64,000 nucleotides of DNA, from contig CM049320.1 in assembly GCA_026874595.1 (NCBI GenBank), forward strand, positions 12,580,488 to 12,644,487, read 5' to 3'. Made by a program: the position numbers and the translations under genes. Shown in pieces: positions 37,646 to 49,054 of the stretch. Every line of letters begins with the position of its first letter. Position 1 is the stretch's first letter. The DNA is from Sipunculus nudus. Lineage: Eukaryota > Annelida > Sipuncula > Golfingiida > Sipunculidae. Below the pieces are notes generated by a model that saw only the letters and a list, made by a program, of their open reading frames with translations, did no database searches and had not been told where the DNA came from.

Positions 37646-37896
37646 GTTCTGGTTTCCATAATGTCTCCCCTGGAGGAATTCACATGTATGGTGAAGAAAG
37701 AACAGAGAACTTCTCTACCACGCAGAAGCGCGTCAAGCGTGACTTCTCCATGTTTAGAACCCCGAGTGGCAAATATTATTGTTCTTGTTGTAATGTGACA
37801 TTCAGCTCTGACATCCAGTTCGCTCAACATGTAGACAGCAAAAAACACAAAATGAACAACGCCCTCCAAAAAACAACAGACAGTCTTGATTCATAG
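37646..37896 (+). CDS. terminal coding exon of a U1/JAZ-type C2H2 zinc-finger protein
   Basis: A T-rich tract and TTGCAG at 37640-37645 form a strong 3' splice site, so the exon begins at 37646. Two bases complete a split codon, then 82 codons run to TAG at 37894-37896. Counting from the first whole codon, the one zinc finger has Cys45, Cys48, His61 and His67 in C-x2-C-x12-H-x5-H spacing with flanking aromatic and basic residues (GKYYC and KKHK). This is the U1/matrin or JAZ class found in ZNF385, ZNF346 and ZMAT proteins, many of which bind structured RNA; RNA binding here is inference from the class. The part before the finger is polar and basic (RVKRDF). Upstream exons were not found and probably lie in or left of this window. 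The specific family is uncertain. Confidence 0.75.
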
Positions 37897-38362
37897 CAAG
37901 AGGGGGTGTGTGGAAACAGTTTTATATCAAACTTACATGCCATGCACTTGGCGGGGCATACTGTTATGGAAACCTCAGTCAGAAACTTGCACAATTAACT
38001 GTGAGGTTGACGATAATTAACAGACATTTCCAATGCACTCACTCAGGATGTAGCAAACACTCAACACTACAATAAATTCCTGGCACCTGTTTTGCAGCAT
38101 ACAGGAAAAGTTCCAGGTCTTTCCATGAAAATTCCTGGTAGTTGATTGTCAATCATTCTTTTGGAATAATCCTTGGAAGATGACAGTGGTAATTTCTGTA
38201 AAGTCTTTAAGAATGGTCAAATTCAAGAAAATTACTGGATCATTAATTCAAGAAATGTGTTATATTTTCTTCCACCTGGATCATTTGTTGAGGGATATTT
38301 TTGTTACTTTTAGTGACTTTTAATGAGATATTTAACCAATATATTACTCAGCTATTAATAAA
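37897..38362 (+). terminator. probable 3' UTR with polyadenylation signals
   Basis: AATAAA hexamers lie at 38071-38076 and 38357-38362, 175 and 461 bp after the stop. Either could end the transcript. Assignment rests only on position and hexamer. Confidence 0.4.
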
Positions 38363-39387
38363 GACAAAAATAGGGCCACAGTGAACATTGATTATTAATT
38401 GCAGTTTTAAATAAACAACAAATTTTACATCCTAAAAATAGTAGGTTTGCAGGTAAGCTATTTCACAAAAAAAAATGAATATGCATGAATGAAAAATAAA
38501 GAATGGTGCAAATGTAAAAGCCATTTAATGTATAGATTAAGCTGTGTGGAGGTATGTCTTTGTTACTTTATCAAATAGAAAAGTGGCATTACTAGTTAAG
38601 GTAATTAGCCATAGTGAAGGATGATTGGAAGGTATTGAGTTGAATACATGATCATTCTGCAGCCAGTAAAGACTTGCAAGAACAAGTCCCATATGCATGT
38701 TTATGATACTTGCGCCATTATGTATTGTTCTGGAACCAACCTTACAGCCAAGATGCCATACCTACAAATAACCTAGTATGGTTCTTACTGGTAATCTTTT
38801 AGTGTGTATCAGGTTGTTGTAAAAGTATAACTTGTTTTGTGATCTATTTATATCATTTGTTATTCAGAGTATTTTTCGTTATCTCATATCTTTGAATTGT
38901 TGGTATGCCCTTTTAATGCAAATGAAAACTCATGACATGTATGTATGATTTTAGAGGGTTCTCAGGAGAGCACAAACATCAGCCCACCTCACATATTCAG
39001 AAGGTCAAATAGATGGACCATTATTACCAACATCTTTAATTAAGATGAAGACTTTAGCTGAGGACAGGCAAATTCCTGTTGACAATGACTTGACTTGATC
39101 TAGAAAAAACTAATATTGTTTTCAATATTTCCTGACAATTTGGGGCTTACCATGGCAGAAATACTGTCTTTGTTTTGAGATATAGAATTTCACTTTACAT
39201 GGTCAATAAGTTACATACTGTCCATTTGTTATGGAAAAAAATATATATAGGAAAAAATGTGCCAGAGAATTATTCTTAATATATGGAAATACATTTCCTA
39301 CAGCCAAATTCATAGTTTGGTAATAAAATGGGAACTGAATTACCTTTTCTTGAGCTGAAAGAGTTACCACAGTAATTAATAGACCAC
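38363..39387. other. AT-rich intergenic-like stretch
   Basis: No feature recognised beyond further A-rich hexamers. Confidence 0.35.
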
Positions 39388-39460
39388 CTGTAATGGGATT
39401 CAAATGCTGGTCTCTTGTATTGTGAGCCAGCACATAACCACTGGTCCAGCCCAGTAAACC
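39388..39460 (-). mobile_element. tRNA-derived SINE head
   Basis: Read on the minus strand, TGGACCAGTGG (plus positions 39438-39448) fits a Pol III A box and CATTTGAATCC (39396-39406) is a near B box about 31 nt downstream. Between them GCTGG and CCAGC can form an anticodon-type stem. Mismatches in the acceptor region argue against a working tRNA. Confidence 0.55.
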
Positions 39461-42400
39461 AAAAACATGGTCAGCTACTTGTATATTTTGTTGTTTCTGG
39501 ACTGTGATTGTGATACATGATGGGCATTTTATATGTATGTCGTGGTCAGGTTATGTGAAGCTGGGCGTTATCATGTCATAAGGTCCTTTGTAGATGAAGT
39601 GTCAAGTAAGATGCACTAGGCACTCTTAACTGTACATTCATCCCCCTCACAATCATCTAATGCAAAAATGCCCATGCACAACACTATGCAGGCAGAAGAA
39701 ACGTTACCTATCATTTAAATTTATTGAAATTGCGCTAGTTATTACAGTTAATTTTCCTGTTGGGGTTCAGAGTTAATTTTAATGAACATATGCATAAGGT
39801 AAAACCTTTAGCAACTTATTAAGTAAAGTAGTCTTTAAAATTGAATTTCTCTTAGGTTCATAAAGGAATATAAGGTACTATAGGTACTACTTAGCCCCTA
39901 GTGATAATGAGTTATCTAAGATACATGTAACACACTTCCTGTTTGCTTGAAAATACTTAAATTTTTTTTGTCCGGGATTGAGTTTAAATGCCAGTGCACT
40001 AGCCGACACAATTTTTCATTTACCTCAAAACAAGTCATGAGAGCTGTATCAAACCAAGGTTTCAAAAAGGTATTTACCTAGGTGACTCTCTCTTCTCCTG
40101 ATACTCTACAGAACAGTACAGAGGTATATAACATAGACTTTATTCTCTGTAGAAGGCTTACATGTGGACCCAGTGACTCACCCAACACCTGGCTGCAGAA
40201 CAACACTAAACAATATACGTTTATAAACATATCATCACTTTTTACATCACATGCACCTACCAATCAGGCTAAACTGTCTGCTGGATGATTTAACATAGAC
40301 TGACGTTTAAACCAAATGCACATCTGCACAGGGTCTTGCTTTAAATACTGAAGGTATCTATTATATTATTATTGTTTCTTCCAGTTTAAGATAGGCTGGC
40401 ATACTTAGTTCTTTTACTTCAGCATTTACTGTTCCTTTCACCAAAGCACCCAATATACAGCATTTTTTACAAGCATGTCAGATGTACCAAAGATATACAA
40501 ATGTTTACCAAGGGCATCAAATATTGAAATGGTTTCTGGTTTAAAACAGGTGTTTTTTTGTGTTCTAAATTTAGACTAAGATTAATGTGTTCAAAGATGT
40601 TACCACTTACCACCAAAGAGTTTGCATTTATAATCACACTTGGTTTAACCTTAATCATAGAGTCCATGAGTGCTTGTTACACACATAGGACACATACTGG
40701 ATACAATCTGTTGTATGCTGTTATCCCTTTTTGGGTGGCCAATTTGTTTTGATGATCTTTAAAAGTCTAATAATTTTGTGAAGCACATTTTACAACAATA
40801 ACCCGGGTGAAAAGTTGTTCATGTTTATTCATGAGATGTAAATTTTAGCACTCAGAAACTTAAGGGGAAGTATCCACAAACTATTTGTCTGTATTGAAGC
40901 AGAGGATGGTCGTTTACCTTGAATATTTTCCTATTCCAATGGGTGTTTTTTTTTAAAGAAGTCTGCTCTGCAGCAGATGATACAGATTCCTTGAAAAGGG
41001 AAAAAAGAAAAGAAAAAAAATGTATTGAAATATTGGTAATACATCTAGTTATGTTTCCTGAAGTTTGTTGACAGTCAAAGCTCAAATATACCTTGAGACT
41101 GATCCTAAGGCTTGCAAACTCTGAAAGAAAAAATTATGTAGACATATGATCCCCAGCTAGACTGATTGACATTTAATTGGTTCACAGAAATGAAGGACAT
41201 GTCAGGTAAAAGCACAAATAATATATAATGTTCATGGTCGTGTTCGGGTGTATGGTCCATTAGGGGTGTACAATCAGCCAGGTTTTTGTGGAAGCAGGTT
41301 TTAATTAGACATCCTTGAGATTCAAAGTATTGCAATTGTTGGAATATAGTGTCAGATTTCAGGAATGAACCCCGAACATCTGAGTACGGGATTAATTTAT
41401 CTTGGTCATGTCTCCTACATACAAAAGCTGAAGGCTTCAGTTAATGAAAACCCAGAGACACAATCCTACAGTGATAATGATTACTTTTGTGTTGAATATG
41501 TCATAGACTTTAATTAAAATCTCTGAAAAGTCCACCAGATCTGTATCTGTCATGTGATACTTATGAAGAGAAATCGGACACACTTTTGGTTTTACTGCAT
41601 TTTTTTTATCCACTTGCACAGACATTTTGTTGTTTTGATAACTTCAGTAAGTAAAGAAAGTTTTTATTATTATTATTATTTCAAACAAGTGACATGTATT
41701 TTTTTTGTATATTAAAATTTATTTTAACTGTTCAAATTTGTAAAAATCGTGATGTTACAGTACAATTTCAACTGAACAGGTTTGGGGACAATCAGTACAT
41801 TTGAATAATCGATCTTTTAGATAAAATAATGTTAATTAAAATTACTTAATATAGATTGTTACGATGTTGACATTTTGCATAATTATGTTTTTAATAATGA
41901 GACTACCTTAGTTAACAGAGTGTTTGGGTCTGTCTGACCTTCTCTGTTAAACAGTCCATGGCCATTTGTCATTTAACTTGAATTTGTCAATAAAATATGT
42001 TTAGCCGTATAACAATATATTAACTTGAATATCTTGGTGCCAACTACACTATTGGCATATCAGTGTATGCACATGTTTTAGGTAAGGTATAACTTATATG
42101 TAAAACTGTGCAAACTGTCAATGTTCAAACACAATTGTGATATCTTCCAGTGACTGTCGTGTATATAGGATTGGAACTGTCTTGTGTAGTTTTTGTACAG
42201 CAGTCTATAACTGCTTGCAAAAGTATCATATTCATGCAATGCGGTGCATTTTATGTTGAATGTGCATTAGTGACGCTAGTGCTAAGTTTTGTTTCTGTAT
42301 CATGGTTTGATGTTGCATCTATCAAGATATTATAAATGTAAATACAAGATGTTAATATATGGTGCCATTTGCTGCTTACTTAATTATTAAGTGATATGAT

Positions 42401-42680
42401 TACGTCATTTTGTTGTGTGTCAAGTATTATACCATGTATGTTAGCTAGGTAACAGTAATAGTGTAACATAGTTATCAGTAGTAAAGTAACAGTTGAAATT
42501 CCGTTTAATTAAAAATAAATGAAGGACGCCCGTTTAAAATGGACCTCTTCTTTATGTTTTTACACTTTAATAAATTAATGCACAGGTATATTATAGTTTC
42601 CTTGTGTGATAACTCGTTTGTTTACAACCAGTTCACTGTATAGAAATCCGTGCACAGACATATGAATGCATGCGAAATAT
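39461..42680. other. AT-rich, CpG-poor intergenic-like stretch
   Basis: No gene or bounded repeat is recognised. Confidence 0.4.
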
Positions 42681-42686
42681 GGAAGG

Positions 42687-42734
42687 TCAAGGTCAATTTA
42701 TTGACAGGGCCTAAAGGTTAATGGTTCAAGGTCA
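42687..42734 (+). promoter_or_regulatory. two TCAAGGTCA extended half-sites
   Basis: TCAAGGTCA occurs at 42687-42695 and again at 42726-42734. This is the exact monomer site used by ERR/SF-1-type nuclear receptors. It may be repeat-borne. Confidence 0.4.
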
Positions 42735-43048
42735 TGTACATGTGAAGAAAATAATTTCCTGAATGGTTGAGGCTAGATTAAAGGTTTGTTCGGTGTTTAT
42801 TCCTATTGTACACATTATACTAATTGTAGTTGCCTTTAATCGACCTACAGCTATACGTAAGCCGTTATCATAAAAGAAAGCAGGAAGGAAAGAAGACAAA
42901 ATTGACCAAAAACTTTTAGATACTAATAAACGTAAGACATAGCATATATTTTTAAAAGAATTTTTACAAGTATATAAAGGTTTCATTCCGACCCTGCCGA
43001 CGGTCCAAATATTTGTCAGATAAAAGATAACCAATGCTCTGTAGATTG
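42735..43048. other. non-coding stretch
   Basis: A minus-strand 120-codon frame (42732-43094) overlaps the hairpin that follows and shows no motif. Confidence 0.35.
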
Positions 43049-43121
43049 ACTCCCGCTCTTTGAACCGTGTTGAGGTCTGTGAATCATAGACCACAACATG
43101 CAGGGGGCAAAGAGCGGGAGT
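43049..43121. repeat. 73-nt long-stem inverted repeat
   Basis: The outer arms ACTCCCGCTCTTTG (43049-43062) and CAAAGAGCGGGAGT (43108-43121) are perfectly complementary over 14 bp. Nested inside, TGTTGAGGTCT (43068-43078) pairs with AGACCACAACA (43088-43098) at 10 of 11 positions around a 9-nt loop, with a small asymmetric internal loop between stems. The size and shape resemble a miRNA precursor or a palindromic transposon remnant. No known miRNA seed was recognised. Confidence 0.85.
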
Positions 43122-46100
43122 AGACTATGAAGGTTATATAGCCAGGTAAAAACAATAAAACTGTGGTTCGGGGTTGATCAGAGATCTAAGAAGTATACAG
43201 CTAAGCATAAACAGGAAAAATATGAAGTTCATTGATGAGTTATGGTATATAAAGAGGGGTGCCAAAAAGTGAAACAGATAACCAAGTCCTGGCAAAGATT
43301 ACTTTCTTAGAATTGTCGATTAAAGTCAAAGTATAGTTTTATTTTTATTTTTTTTTTCGATTTTTATAAACAATTTGGTTCCATTAGTTTGACAAAAATG
43401 TTGGATTTTTACAGACATATGACAAGGCCGTGTCCTCAGAGCAAAATACCACCACAAAAAAGGCCGTGAAAATACTTCCTTCTACTTAGGAAAAAAAAAG
43501 GAGACGAAATAGTAGGGTGTTAGAGAGAGGTATGAACGGTCTAGTGTTCCTGCGTTGAGGAGAGGAATGCAATAAAGAATAGAGAATGATCAGTATTGTT
43601 GTTTTTTAGGCGGCCTTGCGTTAATGCACGCGTCTTGCGGGGATACCGATGACGCGTCATAAATTTATCTCGCGCCTCAAACATGGGATGCTGGCATGCT
43701 GCGGATGGTTGCTATGGTGATTCGTCTTTAGGATGAATTCTTTGAGGCCTCATCTGTTTTCTCTCAGACTAATCTTCACAAGTGGTTCCGTATGATGCAT
43801 GCGCACATAGTATTTCATACGGGACATTTAAAACTATCAGAAGAAACCGCCGAGGTCCTGCTTTGAACACAGGAAGGTCTGTGTCTGCTATTTTAACACA
43901 GACCTACGATTGATCCGATCTAAACCGCTTTCTGCTCAATCTATTAGAGTGGCTTTATGAATTCAATGGTTCTTTTTATATACACTGGTTTCTTAGCGAT
44001 TTCAGGACCATTGGGTAACCTTATTTTAGCTCGTTAACCTTAAAACCGCAAGCCACAGAAGCTTTCCCGAGGGAAAATGCCTCTTCTAAAAACATGGCTT
44101 CATCATAGGGACGAGTTGGTTTCTTCAACACATGCAAAAATTCTGTCGATCAAGGTATGAATGGATTTTCAAAAAGTTACCATTAGTGTTTTACGCTGGT
44201 TTTATCCAATTCCATTGGGAGCATTTAAGAGTTTATTTTCTTCAAAACCATACGCGAAAGACGCTGTCAGGCATGGTACAGTTGCATATATATCTGAGAA
44301 TTTTCTAGAGTTTTGTCATTGCATGGCTTGTTGCGTCGTCATTTTTGTTTTCTTCTACTCCATTTTTGCTTAAAGTGTGACAGCTGAATAAGGTTCTATT
44401 GGTAGAACCTAAAAAATATTTTGAAAAATGCCATGCGGTGCATTTTTTTTAAATCTCTTGATGGATTGTCAGTCATTATGAAGGGATCATCATCATTTGG
44501 GACAGCTTTATCCCACCTGGAAATGTCTTCCAATATTCACATAATATATTAAAGACCACAATGTTAATACCATTTAAAAACATTGAGTATATCCCATAGG
44601 ATTGAATATCGAATATGTGAAGGTTTATTTGGTAAAGTCAGGTTAACTCGTTCGTATTTGTATAATTGACTGAAAATTTTAAGTTAGTAAAATACAGGAC
44701 ATTCCCAGCTCCTAAAAATACCAATGACCGTTTTAAGTAATTTTTTGTTAAACTCTATATACCAGTCACATCAGTTTGTGGCCTGCCACATTTCATTCAT
44801 TTGCTAAACTCTGTTTTTACATTTGTTTGAAAAAATTGTTTTTTTTTTCGACATTTGTCCGACAGACTATGCGTCTTGTACAACGAGTTTCAATCAGAAG
44901 TGGTATATAATACTGTATAGTAAATCTTTCACTGGGTCCGTCTTTTACTTAATCTTTTACTGTAATAAAATTTCACTATTTACGTGAACAGCGGTGTCCC
45001 AACGGGTACACGAAATCTTATTTTATCGATTTCTGCCATCTGGGGTAAAAATCTGATGATCTTCCTAAAAAGCCAAACCGTTCCAGCAGATTTATCATCG
45101 AACTTCCTCTTCCTGTTTTTATGGAACTGGACGCTTTCCCATGCGTGACACCCGATCTATCTTTATCATGGATTCAACATCTTTCAAAAAGAGCACGAGC
45201 TTGAAATGCACCATGGTATACGAGCTGTATACGACTAAATTTTAGTATACTTTTTAGAATATAAAATTAATCACATATTCTATATTCGTTCACAATTTAC
45301 GTGCACGAATAGAGTATACGTTTACAGCCAGTGTCAAATCTCAGTTTGTAGTCCCGTACAGATGTCATCATGATGCACTGCATAGTATATAGGAGTAGCA
45401 TTACTGTAATATGAATCAGAAATAGTTATAATAATAATTAGTATTAACATTTACGTCTTTAATTTCAACACTGTTGTGGGTTTCCGCTCTTCTTGGAATA
45501 GAAAATGTTTATTTTGCTGTTTTGAAAGCAATTAAATCTTTTTACTGTGATTGTAAAAGCTATTGATTTGAATGTGGATTTTGTTTATTGTTTTCTTATA
45601 TACATCGTAAGCGCATATGTATGCTTTCCATGGACCATGAGAATTGAACCATACCATTAATTTAGGAAGTGCATGTCTTTAACAATTATTTAGATCATAG
45701 TGGGTGTATTTGTATAACAGATCAATGCCGCTGCGCCATGAGCCAGTTTCGATTAGTGGTTGATTTCGCTTGGGGACACAGGAAATACAGGCACAGCTAA
45801 CAATCGATTGATTTGAAACCAAACTGCAGAAATCTGTAGAACAGGGGCCTTTTTCTGTTCTTTGGTTTTGTGCAAATGTTTTGTTCTTACGTGAGCCGGT
45901 GTCTTAAAGGCCTCAGATTCCATGCTTCTAAAAGCTTAAACTGGTAATGGGCTTAGCATGGTAACTGATACACGGGTCACGTGACATCGTCTTAGGGTTA
46001 AGCACGTCTTCGTTTTCTCCTGAGTATAAGCATTAGATAATGGACCTTATTTCTCCTTGTGTACCTGTATTCTTATATATCCGGTATATCTGTCCATACA

Positions 46101-46562
46101 AGCCATGATGAAACTTGTCACTTTTTATTTAAACACACAACAGACGTTTACATATATGAACGTATTAAAAAACGTAAAGATATATTATGGATGTTTTACC
46201 ATTGCTGGCCAGTAATGATAAAGCGAATAAGTATATGTTGAATAAACTTTTATCCCACATGCACTTCTATATATACATCAGTAATTATTATTATAGGGAA
46301 TTTTGTTTTCGACAACTGCGATGTTCTGCACTGAACAATAAGAATAATTTATATATTTAATATTCTGCATATTCAACAGTCTCATCTGGCATACATTTAA
46401 ACACAGTGGCAAATACGTCACTGGACAGTGGGTGATGAACTACATGACTGTTCTGCATTTATTGTATCTCTCATTTTTTACATGTAAATGCGATAACTGC
46501 CCATTACCCCGGGACACATGCCTCAGTCTGATTTTTGGCCCTGTGCCAGAAACGGTGTTATC
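43122..46562. other. non-coding stretch with raised CpG in places
   Basis: No gene is supported. The 43610-43870 island has several CGCG/ACGCGT sites. A 70-codon frame at 44161-44373 with a hydrophobic tail lacks support. Confidence 0.35.
45976..45985. promoter_or_regulatory. palindromic E-box GTCACGTGAC
   Basis: A perfect 10-bp palindrome identical to the CLEAR/USF-type bHLH-zip site. Other CACGTG cores lie near 47199, 48240, 51237, 56838 and 62594. Confidence 0.4.
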
Positions 46563-46638
46563 AGACCAACGAGAGCGGGTATCGCATGTTTAAAATTCGG
46601 GTTGGATGCAAAATGCAATGTTACGCTCTCGTTGGTCT
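46563..46638. repeat. 15-bp perfect inverted repeat
   Basis: AGACCAACGAGAGCG (46563-46577) is exactly complementary to CGCTCTCGTTGGTCT (46624-46638), with a 46-nt loop that holds a shorter GCAT/ATGC pairing. Confidence 0.9.
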
Positions 46639-46644
46639 CTTTAT

Positions 46645-46754
46645 GGTTCTTTGCTTTGTGCGCCCCCTGGTGTTCTTACACAGAGAACCTTGCCATACAA
46701 AGCAGCGGTTACATGAAAAGGGTGTCATGGACGCCTGCAGTGTATAACCGCTGC
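46645..46754. repeat. two further inverted repeats following the first
   Basis: GGTTCT (46645-46650) pairs with AGAACC (46684-46689). GCAGCGGTTA (46702-46711) pairs perfectly with TAACCGCTGC (46745-46754) over a 33-nt loop. With the preceding hairpin this gives three stem-loops in 192 bp. Confidence 0.75.
46660..46673 (-). promoter_or_regulatory. CTCF-like motif in the loop of the second hairpin
   Basis: GCGCCCCCTGGTGT is the reverse complement of CCASYAGRKGGCRS with 13 of 14 positions matching. It faces the opposite way to the motif at 8786-8799. Confidence 0.4.
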
Positions 46755-48172
46755 GTGAAGAGCGTAATTTTGTTTAAATATAACAATTAACAACTAAAAA
46801 AGTATTCGGAAGTGAAGTTGTGTACTCCACCCAGCGCTGCTCTTGTGCATATAATTCTTGTGAATTCCGTTCAGTAAATCATCATGTGCATGAATCAGTT
46901 TAAGGCGGTATATATTAACGATTTTTCACTTTACAGCACACCGAACACACTGATGTTCACAGAAGACTATATAGGAACATATATATGTATGAAGCACATG
47001 CACAGCCAATGTATAAAGCGTATATGTTCAGATATGAGATACATGTGAGACATATATACCTTCTATTGCTTTTAAGTTTATATATACCAAGTATACTATG
47101 TATACTAATTATGTTACACTTATTACGTATCCTTTGCACTTGTTTTATGTATATGTAGATAAAAGTCTATATTTATATGACAATGTTGTACGCGCGTGAC
47201 ACGTGACGGTGCCAGTATGTCTTATGTATTTATTGCTTCAATATGTACATCGTCTTCTGTGAGTGCACATCGCCGAAAACCATTTTGTATCTTGATATCC
47301 AAGTGTAATCACGGATAAGAATAAACTTAGTTTCAGTTAATTGTCTGTGTTGTTTTATTATATGACAATAGTTGTGCATTCTCAACTAGAAAGGAACCGC
47401 ATATCCCCGCCAACAATCTGGATCACCATATCGGGAATGTTGTTCCAGGGTTCGGCTCAAACGTTGATGTGTGGTACTGTAAGTTCAGGAAACGTTACTA
47501 TAATCCAAGCCGTGATAAATGTCATGGTTCAGCAACTTGATTGTTGCATCACAGGTCTGCTCTGTCCACCAGACGAAGGACGGCTCCAATGAGATGACAC
47601 CCGTACACATTTCAGGCAGTGGCAGTTTTCACCTCGTTCGGAAATTTTCACTTACACCGTCACCCTTCCGCCAAAGGTTTATATAAACTAGAAACGAATC
47701 TCTTCTGTTGGCCAATGAGATGGCCGAGACTACTTGTCTCATCTGTTAAACTTCAAAATTTGTTACATTTCAAGAAAACACCTGCTGTTTACATTACCAA
47801 ATATTACTTATTAACTGAAGTCCTTACCACAAGAACACCAATGTTTATGTGCCTTAAAACAATTCTTATCCAACACACTGGAACGTACTGTACTTCGGTG
47901 AATCTAAGTCTGCGCGTAGGGTGACAGTCTCTTTTATAGTAGAGAGTGAATGGCGATGGTCGAGATAGCACTATCTCCCAAAGGCAAAGACTCGGTTTAC
48001 ACAGAGATGTATATTATGGTGATCCACATTAACTCCAGTATTTGATTGTTCTTTGGCTGTTAACTAAAAATACACAAAATTTCATCCGCATCCATTCACT
48101 ACTTTTTCAGTATAAATGCTATAACAAGCCTTACTTCGGAGCTATAATAACGACCGACTTTGGTATAATAAC

Positions 48173-48173
<1 letters not shown>
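46755..48173. other. non-coding stretch
   Basis: No gene is supported. An 83-codon frame at 47341-47592 and the 101-codon frame at 47619-47924 lack motifs. A short inverted repeat GAGATAGCACTATCTC lies near 47963. Confidence 0.35.

Positions 48174-48228
<55 letters not shown>
48174..48228. repeat. (AT)n microsatellite
   Basis: About 55 bp of AT/TA. Confidence 0.95.
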
Positions 48229-48230
<2 letters not shown>

Positions 48231-48809
48231 TTGTGTTAGCACGTGCGATCGAGTCTATTGGAGATCTATAGATAAAATATAAAAGCAGATATTAATTATT
48301 ATCATATTTCTTGTTATTATAACCATAAGGAATATAAATAAAATTCACGTATTTCTTCAAATATGATTTGAACTTTATATTTGCTCACGGTCTCCATATT
48401 TTGCAGTTGTCAGTGATTACATTGTCGCCGACATGCGTAAGATTTTCAGTTTATAATTATCCTCTGATGATGCGCCAAAATTAAATAATAATCATAATAA
48501 TAAGACGGCCAAGGTGTTTTTGCGTGCTTTGCTCATATGAAGCACGCAATGAATTAACTATTGTAAAGTGTTAATTGTGTTTACTTAGTGATGCCATCAG
48601 TTTCATAAATGCTGGATAGGTGGCGCCAGTGTGGTGTTACTTTGCTTCGAATATTTTTATTAAGATTTCTCTGATTTAGGGACCGAGTGGTGAGTGTGTC
48701 TTTTTGAAGAAGGTTTGTGTCCCCTGTGTTATTTTAACAGAGTAATATAATAATGAATGGAAGTAGATGCCTATGAAAACAGTGATATAGTCAACACCAT
48801 CTGAATCCA
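48229..48809. other. AT-rich non-coding stretch
   Basis: No feature recognised. Confidence 0.35.
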
Positions 48810-48905
48810 AGTGCAAGTCCGAGTCCTTGAAATTCCAGTCCAAGTCAACCTTCTGCAAGTCCAAATCAGTTGGATACCGAATCCAAGTCAGAGCCCGAGT
48901 CCAAT
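48810..48905. repeat. short AGTCC(A/G) tandem motif
   Basis: CAAGTCCGAGTCC, CCAGTCCAAGTC, CAAGTCCAAATC, CCAAGTCAGAGCC and CGAGTCC recur with 10-12-bp spacing. On the minus strand this reads as an Asp/Leu-rich frame, which is an artefact of the repeat. Confidence 0.6.
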
Positions 48906-49054
48906 ACAATTATCCTTAAAGAGCATATTTAAACCCATTTTAAGTTATAGTTCACACATGCTTATACTCTTAATTATGAATTATGGTTGACTACATTTAT
49001 ATAGATGGTGAGCAAACTGTTGTATTTTTTTTAATATGTAACAGAGTTTTTAGC
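48906..49054. other. AT-rich spacer
   Basis: No feature seen. Confidence 0.3.

Noticed and set aside
39388-39460. Functional tRNA gene
   Set aside because: A and B boxes are present but acceptor-stem pairing is poor; a SINE head fits better.
44161-44373. 70-codon frame with a hydrophobic end
   Set aside because: Short, AT-rich and not accompanied by any gene signal.
47341-47592. 83-codon frame as a possible exon
   Set aside because: It has a GTAAGT inside but no recognisable domain and no clear acceptor at its start.
48676-48909. Asp/Leu-rich protein on the minus strand
   Set aside because: It is produced by the short AGTCC tandem motif.
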